A DNA stretch of 34,353 nucleotides from Plantago elongata (taxonomy: Eukaryota; Streptophyta; Magnoliopsida; Lamiales; Plantaginaceae), in assembly GCA_036897095.1 (NCBI GenBank), contig JAYMSP010001243.1, forward strand, positions 1-34,353, read 5' to 3'. Below are positions 26,620-34,353 of the stretch, piece by piece; position 1 is the stretch's first letter; each line of letters opens with the position of its first letter. The notes beneath the pieces were generated by a model. That model did no database searches, was not told the origin of the DNA, and saw nothing but the letters and a program-made list of their open reading frames with translations. Both the position numbers and the translations under genes were made by a program.

Positions 26620-26637
26620 TATATATATATATATATA
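26620..26637. repeat. (TA)9 microsatellite
   Basis: Nine TA units occur in the right desert, the same length as the tract at 17,297. The flanks of the two tracts differ, so these do not look like copies of one repeat. Confidence 0.85.
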
Positions 26638-29600
26638 AAGAGCCTAGAGTATTTCCTTACCTCTCTTTATAGTAGCGAGTGGTAGAGCACTTATTTATAT
26701 AATAACTTATTAGAGAAGGAAGTAGTTATACCCTTAGTTACCTTGGAAACTATACTATAGGTAAAGCTCTAGGAGATAAGGCTACTTTAAAACATAATTA
26801 TATAATGAAATGCTATGTCTAGAGGAGTACTTATACTTTGTCTTTATAAATACTTAATTATGCAAACAAGAATTATTTACACTTTATTATAGAATAAGTA
26901 GACTAACCTTAACCTATTATACATTATATATTATGAAGTTACTCCCTTTGCACTTATAGAAAAGCCTAGTAATATACATTTATAGAAGGTATCATTAGTA
27001 CTCACATAGTTAAAGAAAAGAGAACTCCTCTATTACTTTGTTATTAAAAGAACTATAGTTAAAGTATTTATTAAGTATAGATTTATATTATGTCCAGTTT
27101 ATTTCTTAAAGAGAGCAATGCCTTACAGCAAGCAGTAAAAGTATTGCGCGTCATTTCATTATAAAAGAGAGGCTGCGGCATATCTTTTGTTATATTTATG
27201 TAAACAGGTAATTTAAAAGTAGTATCTTAAATCAATTTTTTATAAAGACTATACCCTTAAAAATTTTACCCTACTTACGAAATTCTAAGCTATATAAGCG
27301 CGTGTATTTAAAGGCTTTATTACTCTAGTAAATGCTTAGGCAAATAGGAACCTATAACTAGATTATGTCTTGTAACTAGTGAGTTCTCTCCTTTCTTCAA
27401 TAACTTAAGGGTATACTTTTAATAAGCTCTACCTTAGAGTCTTATTTTATTTTAGGCAAAAAGCTCTCTTATAATAGGAAACGCTATATTATCTATTCTT
27501 ATCTATTAAGTAATTATAATATAGCTCTTTATTAATAAGGCATTAAACCTCTACTCTAAGTATATCTATATAAAATAAAATATTTAGCACATATTTAATA
27601 ATAGAATAGTTAAGAAGGAAGTATGCTTTTCTTTAATAAACTATACGCCCCCCTCCCTTACCCTTTATTAACCCTTTATATAACTTAGCTATAAACACAA
27701 AGTTGAATCACTAGCTTACTTAATTAATAATACTTAAGATTCTTGTTGAGGAGTTGCCAGGACACCTTTTTTTATACTTACTTAAAATATTATAAATAAT
27801 ACCATAGAGTTTTACCTTAAATACCCTAAATAAAGGCTGGTTAATTTCTATAGTAGCATATTTTATAGCAAATAGTGAAAATACTTATATTACGAAAATT
27901 ATATACATAGAGAAGCACTTGGTAAATACTTAAGCAAAGAAGAATTAGGCTTAGATATAGCGCACCAGTGTATATTAACTCTATGCCTAAAGAAGAAGAG
28001 ACTTCCCCTTAACAAGGCTTTCTCTCATACTTATATATATATATTCAGAAACACTAGCTAGAAACTTATACGTAGAACGCTAGCCCAAATTTAACTTACT
28101 AGTAGAGTACTCCGTATGCTCTAGAAAGTTTCTAATAAATAATAGATGCGTCTTTAACTTTAAGCTTGCTTTTCTCCTAAAGAATACCCTTTAGTGAGTG
28201 AGTACATCAGATATCTTGTTGTAGAAAGAGCACATATTTATAGTTCAACAAATATTTAATGCATAGTCAGATAATAATAATATCTCATGTATACTTTCCC
28301 TTCTCTTAATAGAATAGTTGTACTTATTATACTTATACTAAACACGCAGCAAGAGTGCGCCTTTATTTATTTTTTATGAGTAATAACTAATCTTTTGCTA
28401 ACGTAGTATAGAAAGGGTTTTAAACTAGCTTTACATTAGGGTACTACAGGATTCCTCATTTTAGGAGTATGCTTTCTTCTAGCGCAACTAATACCTAAAT
28501 ATTTATTAATTCTAGCAGCATTACATAACCTATAGTAGTGGCTAAACAAGGGAGTATCCTTTTACCCAAAAGGTATTATTACCGAGGTATTTCACATAGT
28601 TTATAATTTTAAAAGTATACAAAATCTATAGGGTAGCATAGGCACATGTATAGTTCTTTTTAGTAAATATATTTAATAACATATAAAATAAACTTGATTA
28701 TAAAAAAAAGTAAAGTCGCGAGTAATACAAGCCTTAAACCAACCCCTCTTTATGAATAATTTATTAGTGAAAAATGTCTTATAGTATACTCAATATTTAA
28801 TAATTTATTGCTAAAAGTAGCAATTTCCTCTATCACCTATAATAAGTCTAGATTTTTTTAAGATAAAAATATATAAGTATATATACTAGGTTAAATACAT
28901 ACTCTATATCATAAATAAAGTAATAAGAGGGGTGGTAACTTTCTTTATCTTATTAAGAAGGAAAAAAATTCATACATAAGGATCCCTTAGTAGTATAAGA
29001 AATAGCTAGCAATTACATGAATACTATCTATTTATATTTATAATATAAAGGGAAGAGGCTCTTTTCTAGTAAACTTCTTCGTTAATATATTTTATATATA
29101 GTAAAGTACGACTTAAAAAATAAATGCTAACTTATAATAGTCCTTCCTTTATAGATTACTTGTAATAGCCAGTAAGATACGATTCTTTGTTTATAGTAAG
29201 ATCTCTATTTCCAATATGTAATTACCCGTGTAAGTTCTCCTAAAGTATAATATTTATAGGACTTCTTAAATAAAAGTTTACTATAAAGGTATTATTAATA
29301 AAATAAAAGGATTACTTCTTATTACTTAAGGTAAAGAGAGAGGCGCATATTCATATGTAAGTTCTTCTTAATGGCTCCATTATTTTAGTAGAAGAAAGAG
29401 GTAACCTATGTCTAGTACTTTGTTTGAGTACTTTCCTATATAAAATCTTAATTATAGTTCTTTAAAATACAACTGTTAAGCTCTATTTACTTATTAAAAA
29501 GTAGGAGATTACTAGCTCCTCAACTAAAGGCAGAGAATTTGGGTTAAAACTCTATTATATAATAATATAATTATAAATAATTAGGTTAAGATAAGCAGCA

Positions 29601-30690
29601 ATTGCATGTTTACGTATCTCTTTTTTAATACGAAAGGCGTAAGGGAGGACTCCTTGCTCCAGTAATGCGCTACTATAAGAGTGCTTAAGCTATAGAGTAT
29701 AGTAGTTAGAAATGATAGCTTACTAAGTCCTATATCTTATATATAATTTTTAATAGATAAAGGAATATATTCCACTGCCATATTCTAAGGCATAATTATA
29801 ACAAGTAATAATAGTAAAATGGCTCTCTTATAAAAAAACCATAAAACACTAAATAAGAGTACGTTACTTACCCCTTTAACCATATAAGTAGAGTATTTTA
29901 CACCTTAAAAAAATATATATAATATAAAGTAGTTTATGCAAACTTTTTAAAATTATGTATGATAATTAGCCTTTTACAAGATACTCGTTCCTCTATGTAT
30001 AACTAAACTATGGTATTGAAGTACTTTTATCGCCTAGTTTATTAATATTTAAATAGAGTATAGAGGGCTCTTTCATAGTAAACTAATTTAATAGGGATAC
30101 TTTTAAGCAACACTCCCTTACATAATATAATAGAGATGGCTCGTGTCTTGCCTAATTACTTATGAATCTAATCTATTATTAAAGATAAAGTGCTGCAAGT
30201 GTCTAGTTAAGTCTTTCTACTTTCTAATATAAAATAATGATAAAAAACTTATTATATAATAGGGCAAGCTTTTATAATGATACCTATTATATATAAGCTT
30301 AAGATAAAGGGGTACATAATTATATACTAGGGTATACTTAATAACTTGGCTATTAAGAGAGGAGATTAAGGGAAATAACTCTTCACTTAACACAAGAGAA
30401 GGCGTAGACTTACTAGTAACTACAATAGATGCTTTTTCAAAGACATAAGGAGAGCTTAGTACTTATTTTTATAAAAATACTCCTTACTAAATACTTTTAG
30501 CGAAAGAGGGTGCTTCACTAAAAAAAAAGTAATGAAATTGAAACTCCTAATAATGCGTAATTAAAGTTTAACTATTTTAAATGAGAGCCTACAAAGTATA
30601 CCCTTATTAATTATAAGGTACTAAAGGGAGTTACCTAGCTCTATATGTAGTAGGTAATAATCTAATACAAGTTTATAAGGAGATAAGAAA

Positions 30691-31080
30691 CAACTCATTA
30701 GACCACCTCGTTTCTATCTTACTAGTTAGACCACAACGGATTCTCGGGATGATATTGTTCTTGAACATAAGGAAGAAAACTAGTTAACTAGATAGTATTT
30801 GTGATTTCGAAATGGGTTTCAAAATTTCGAGTTTATGGTGGATATGGAGGCCTAATCTTGAGAGAATCGGGTGGAGGACGATGTTTAGAACACTAGGATT
30901 TGATTTGGTTGAGGCTGGTTGATGTTTAGACACGAATTGAAACTACAGGGACTTGTTTGAGGTTTTTGAAAACTCAAAGACCTTGTATTTGAGAAGATGA
31001 TGGAGTTGATTGAAACTTCTAAAACGTAAAAGGGACTGAATTGAATTTTAAAACTTTCTGGGGAGGTGTCTGGAAACCCG
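30691..31080. other. Start of plant-like DNA after the composition break
   Basis: From about 30,690 the dinucleotide usage changes within a few tens of bases: CA, TG and GG return and the AGTACT-type vocabulary stops. The 9-mer TTAGACCAC appears twice, near 30,698 and 30,726. Beyond that the DNA is G-rich on the plus strand and holds no supportable gene. A 91-codon minus-strand frame spanning 30,885-31,160 overlaps repeat-like DNA and is not accepted as coding. Confidence 0.5.
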
Positions 31081-31084
31081 ATAA

Positions 31085-31314
31085 GGCCCAAGGACTTGGG
31101 CTGCAGTTTAAACATTAGACTAATTGTTGGGCAGGCCCAAACAGTTTGTGGCCCATTCAATTGAATCCCAACAAATTTCTGCTTAGTTCAATTAAATTCA
31201 GAATATCTTGTTTTGTTCAATTGAACCCCAAACTTTTCTGTAAATTTGCAATTAAGCCCAGAAAAGTTTTAGTACATTATTTTAAAATTCTGGAAAAGTT
31301 ATAAAAGGGCCCAA
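31085..31314. promoter_or_regulatory. Cluster of GGCCCAA/GGCCCAT motifs
   Basis: GGCCCAA occurs at 31,085-31,091, 31,134-31,140 and within 31,308-31,314, and GGCCCAT at 31,150-31,156. TGGGCC-type boxes (site II elements) are well known in plant promoters and are also common in eudicot intergenic and LTR DNA. No gene start is visible next to this cluster, so I take it as evidence of plant origin rather than as a proven promoter. Confidence 0.35.
31156..31275 (+). repeat. Degenerate 30-bp tandem repeat, four units
   Basis: Related units begin at about 31,156, 31,187, 31,216 and 31,246, a spacing of 31, 29 and 30 bases. Each starts TTCAATTRAA or TTGCAATTAA, is followed by a CCCA or TTCAGA segment, and mostly ends in a pyrimidine-rich TTTCTG stretch. 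A more distant relative (GAATTGAATTTTAAAACTTT) lies near 31,038. It is probably a minisatellite-like part of a plant retrotransposon end or intergenic DNA. Confidence 0.5.
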
Positions 31315-32630
31315 AAAGCTTCATAAACTTTAAAATGACCCATAAATAATTTATAATAATTTTAAATGTGAATTAAATGGATTAAACTAATCTTATGAAG
31401 ATTGATTTACTATTTAGAGGCACCTTAAAGTTTAAGAAACCTAACAAATTAATTATATTATTTGAGTTGGACTCCTTCATAATTACTTTTTTTCACAACT
31501 TAGTGAAAATATGAAATTTAAATTAAGCAAAAGATTCAATTATTTTCTATCACAACATCTAATATAAAATTTACTATTCGTAACATATATTATATTTACG
31601 TTGTATTCGTTCGTTGAGAGTATTACTTGTGCTCATAGATCTTATAAATAAAACTTTTGGCCGTTAAAAAAAATATATTATATATATTACATGTATTTTG
31701 TTCACAACTAAAGGAGTTATTTGCATTTAACTATTTCATCGCGTCTCTTTTCAATTCCTTTTATTATTTTGAATTCACATTTATTTGTATCCCTACTACG
31801 TTTTACTAATTTTAGGTCAAATAATTAAAATATATAGTAAGTGTCTGTGTTTGGAGTGTCCATCTCTCTCTTTATTTTGGAGGGGAACAATTTCTCTTTA
31901 CTTTATAAGCAGTTATCTAAAACTAAAGTCAATTTCTTAAAGCTAGAAGAAAAATATACAAGCGCTTCTGATCTGATTGTTGACGACCTAAATGAATTAT
32001 TTATTACTAAAGTACTTAGGGCAACCCATTTTCTATATCCAATAAGAAGTTCACATGCTCTGCTATGCTTACTTAGAGTATATACTATTATGAAACACAG
32101 AATTAAGTACTAGCTTGTAGTCCGCAATAATTCTATAATTACTTATTCACATATACATACGTTAGGTAAATTTCTACCAATTCAACGGATCAATTATTTC
32201 ATTAGAAATGCTGTCCTACGACTGACTGCCCGAGCCATATAATAATTTATAGCAACACCTTTAAAATAAAATTAAAATTTTAAAAATCAAACCGTCAGGT
32301 GAAAGTCAACATTTAATTGCAAACTCGAAAATGCATAAAATATTAACAAAAATTACATTTATAAGAAATAATAAATTACAATATATGAATATGACATGTA
32401 CCGTAAGTATTACACTTTAACAACTTGAAGTATAAAACTACAATAACCTGACATTCAACATATGAAATTGTAACTATGTCTATAGTTGAGCTGATAAATA
32501 TGAGATGTCATTCATAATTTAAGAGCTCGGGATTGTAGACCAATTGTTCCATTTGATTTTCGTACTTTCGATTTGTTTAGAGTAACCGTAATTACTTTAA
32601 TTTTATTCATATCGTAAATATATATATTTT
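31315..32630. other. Plant-like intergenic DNA without a supportable gene
   Basis: This is AT-rich DNA with ordinary CA/TG usage. It includes a 90-codon frame at 31,841-32,113 on the plus strand that would need a GTG start and follows directly on an in-frame TAA. That frame has some protein-like text (around LIVDDLNELF) but no recognised domain, and I do not call it a gene. No tRNA, rRNA or clear element terminus was found. Confidence 0.4.
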
Positions 32631-32762
32631 TTATTTTCTAGTACCAAAATTATTATTAGAGATTTTAGAACTAAGCTGATAGTTGACACAAAATTATTAT
32701 TTTCTAGTACCAAAATCTAAAAAAAGGAAAAAAAAAAAAAAAAAGGCCTAAACTGACACAAA
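32631..32762 (+). repeat. Tandem duplication of about 66 bp with poly-A expansion
   Basis: The 20-mer TTATTTTCTAGTACCAAAAT occurs at 32,631-32,650 and again at 32,697-32,716. TGACACAAA follows near the end of each unit, at 32,684 and 32,754. The second unit contains an A run of 17 bases with two G bases just before it, which accounts for the slight length difference. It looks like a local duplication in plant-like intergenic DNA. Confidence 0.65.
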
Positions 32763-32869
32763 GAAAGAACAAAAAAAATCAATGCTAAACAATAATTTTT
32801 GGATATTCATGTGGAGGTTGGACAAGGATGTATATATATGGTTATAGTTAAATTGAAGACATATATAAC

Positions 32870-33075
32870 TGCTAGTAGTTTGATAGTAAGTGTGTGAGTT
32901 TGAGTTCAAGAAGTGTGTGGTTCAATCTCTATCAATCACATATTAATGAATAAATTTTTATAATTAAATTAGAGTGTTGTCGGAGCTCCTGGAGGTCCGC
33001 CGGCCTCCGATGCCGAAGGTTGACTGTCGGCGGCGGACTGGTGTGATCACCGGATTTATGGTGGTAATTAGTGCC
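32870..33075 (+). mobile_element. Candidate tRNA-derived SINE
   Basis: The left end (TGCTAGTAGTTTGATAGTAAG, from about 32,870) resembles a degenerate tRNA A box. About 40 bases downstream GGTTCAATCT (32,919-32,928) fits the polymerase III B-box consensus GGTTCRANNC, and the tRNA-like spacing between them is right. A distinctly GC-rich body follows at about 32,981-33,055. This head-and-body layout is typical of plant SINEs. I did not find a clear 3' tail with target-site duplications, so the ends are approximate. The 62-codon minus-strand frame across it is not considered coding. Confidence 0.4.
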
Positions 33076-33657
33076 AAAACCTTTTCTTTCAGTAAAATGG
33101 GTATAATGATAAATTAACATTTAAATCTAAATTCAATTTTAAAATAAATACTAAAATGCAATTATAAATAAGAAGTAAATAAGTAATTGAAGGGTATATT
33201 TGATAAACACTTTAATGTACAATAACTGTCTCATTTTAACTATGTACGACTACTATTTTATCGGAAAAAAACCTTACATTATTTTAATAAATATAACTTT
33301 ATCTTATCGTCAAACTTCATACATATATTAATTCTTAATTGTTTCTAATCAGTTCAGAGTACTAAAAAATATGAAAGATGTGGGTTCTCTTTATTAAATG
33401 TTCACCTAAAAAATTACTTGTGAATTTGTAATTAATAATGATACTATATTTTAAAATTACACTTTTCTGGAAAAAAAAGTTACACTTTTCTTTACATTTT
33501 TATTATTTATTTTAATTTTTTAATTAAAACTATGCACCATTATAAAATAATTATAAAAACCTACATAAGAGGGCTAGCAGCAACATAAGTTTGAGGGAGT
33601 ATTAAGAATGTCAAGTTTAGAAGTTCTCATTTTCGAACTATCGGTATTCCATCAATG
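33076..33657. other. Plant-like AT-rich intergenic DNA
   Basis: No gene is seen. The motif TTTGAGGGAGTA near 33,590-33,601 resembles the end of a Stowaway-type MITE (consensus ending GGAGGGAGTA), but I found no matching upstream terminus, so any element here would be truncated. Confidence 0.35.
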
Positions 33658-33896
33658 TACTTCCTCTATTCCAGCTTCATCTTCTCGTATTCCATTTTAA
33701 TTCGTCTCAACTCCATTTTTTTATACCTCATATAGGTAGTATATCCTACTTTATTTATTTATTTTCATATTCTATCACCATATCTCCTATTTTATTCACC
33801 ATTTTTTCCTACTTCGTCAATTTATCTCCTACTTTATTCAATTTTCTCTTAATAATTGTACCTTCCCACGGAGAGATAACCACGACGGCAGGAGTA
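33658..33896. mobile_element. Stowaway-like MITE, diverged
   Basis: The left end TACTTCCTCTATTCC resembles the common Stowaway terminus TACTCCCTCCGTCCC. The right end GACGGCAGGAGTA is its diverged reverse complement, and both lie next to TA, the usual target duplication. The interior carries the pyrimidine-rich text (CTCCTACTTTATTCAATTTT) common in eudicot Stowaway elements. The length of about 239 bp is normal for the group. It has no coding capacity and would have depended on a Tc1/mariner-type transposase in trans. Confidence 0.5.
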
Positions 33897-34202
33897 TATT
33901 TTTAAGTTCAGGTTTAATATTGTTCTCTATAGATCAGCATCAATCTCCCTCACCAGTCACCACTTCAAGAGTAGAATAAAATAAGTTCAACTCTAAGGCT
34001 AAAGTTGATCTCAGTATTTCACATATTCAACATTGACATGAGATAAACTGGATTCCACAGGTTCTTGAGATTACAGAAAGATCCAGCCCCGGGCGATTTA
34101 ACATGTGTTACACATTCAACAAAACCATTCACTCACTAGATTACTCTGCCTAACACAGAAGCGAAATGCCAGATATCTCCATTGGGAATGCCACATGCAA
34201 TA

Positions 34203-34283
34203 TCACTCATCTCTGGAAGCAGAGTCCAACCCAGCAGAAGGGCTGTCAGCATAATATTCTTGATGTTTCACATTTACACCATA
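34203..34283 (-). CDS. Probable last coding exon of an unidentified plant gene
   Basis: On the minus strand an acceptor TGCAG (34,284-34,288) is followed by 27 codons ending at TGA. The first exon base starts a codon, so the intron is phase 0. The peptide begins YGVNVKHQ and ends SAGLDSASRDE. It is hydrophilic and rich in serine and acidic residues, like the C-terminal tail of a soluble or nuclear protein. Without an intron, reading upstream through ATG meets a TGA three codons earlier, which favours the spliced reading. The rest of the gene would lie beyond the window, and the downstream 34,000-34,200 would be 3' UTR. The family is not recognised. Confidence 0.4.
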   Translation of the reverse strand, partial: YGVNVKHQEYYADSPSAGLDSASRDE

Positions 34284-34331
34284 CTGCATTTCACATCACA
34301 CGGAGTTAATATGCGAGCGCACCCAGTAAGA

Positions 34332-34347
34332 GGGGGGGGGGGGGGGG
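34332..34347. other. 16-G homopolymer at the sequence end
   Basis: Sixteen consecutive G bases lie six bases from the end of the sequence. Nothing else in the window is similar. Such a run at a terminus is typical of sequencing or assembly artefact, so bases to the right of it should not be trusted. Confidence 0.7.
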
Positions 34348-34353
34348 TAGCCC

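Larger units (their letters stand above)
11641..30690. other. RIP-like AT-rich gene desert, right arm
   Basis: About 19 kb shows the same signature as the left arm. Counting 18,061-18,300 by hand gives TpA/ApT of 2.15 and (CpA+TpG)/(ApC+GpT) of 0.32. CpG is also scarce there, two in 240 bases. Only one ATG frame above 60 codons exists (17,229-17,432, minus strand) and it looks fortuitous. I infer repeats mutated by a CpA-directed C-to-T process. No transposon domain, LTR, tRNA or rRNA could be read. Locally unusual items (a hairpin, a palindrome, TA runs and patches with weaker bias) are listed separately; I see nothing else in the remainder. Confidence 0.7.

Noticed and set aside
11641..30690. 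Satellite array suggested by recurring words such as AGTACT and CTCTTT
   Set aside because: The words recur without constant spacing or extended identity; they follow from CpA/TpG loss, which leaves C mainly before T or C and G mainly after A or G.
30885..31160. 91-codon minus-strand frame at the start of the plant-like part
   Set aside because: It crosses the GGCCCAA cluster and the repeat-like region; openness is explained by the low TA content of the strand, with no domain.
31841..32113. 90-codon plus-strand frame
   Set aside because: It needs a GTG start right after an in-frame TAA, and no splice acceptor or domain supports an exon.
32932..33120. 62-codon minus-strand frame
   Set aside because: It is the antisense of the candidate SINE body; its P/R/H-rich text comes from the GC-rich segment.
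1..34353. CRISPR array, telomere repeats, rRNA or canonical tRNA genes
   Set aside because: No regularly spaced identical repeats, no TTTAGGG or TTAGGG arrays, no rRNA cores, and the only B-box match belongs to the candidate SINE.

Overview
No complete gene can be supported in this 34 kb window. The sequence falls into three compositional regimes that look like DNA of different histories. Six-frame inspection gives no ATG-initiated frame above about 100 codons, and only one above 60 codons between about 11.0 and 30.8 kb.

Regime 1 (about 1-6,300 and 11,640-30,690) is AT-rich and almost stripped of the dinucleotides CpA and TpG, while TpA is strongly raised. A hand count over 18,061-18,300 gave TA 43, AT 20, CA 7, TG 3, AC 18, GT 13. 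That makes TpA/ApT 2.15 and (CpA+TpG)/(ApC+GpT) 0.32. This is the signature of repeat-induced point mutation (RIP), a C-to-T process at CpA known from filamentous ascomycete fungi. I infer that these arms are RIP-type AT-rich isochores made of dead repeats, though no transposon protein can still be read in them.

Regime 2 (about 6,900-11,100) is an island between the two arms in which CA and TG are present again. Hand-counted indices at 8,701-8,940 are 1.25 and 1.03. It holds a frameshifted gene remnant on the + strand (about 10,056-10,490), an uncertain 100-codon frame on the minus strand (10,698-11,000) and other weak frames. Transition zones flank it on both sides.

Regime 3 (about 30,690-34,353) looks like eudicot plant nuclear DNA. 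It has normal CA/TG (indices 0.64 and 1.93 at 31,081-31,260), a cluster of GGCCCAA/T motifs, a 30-bp degenerate tandem repeat, a candidate tRNA-derived SINE, a Stowaway-like MITE and a probable last exon of a plant-type gene on the minus strand. The sequence ends in a 16-G run that looks like a contig-end artefact.

The main question is the abrupt change at about 30,690, where RIP-type DNA meets plant-type DNA. The simplest explanation is a chimeric contig joining a plant-associated ascomycete to its host. The alternatives are fungal DNA transferred into a plant genome, or a RIP-like mutational process acting in the plant itself. The sequence alone cannot decide between these.
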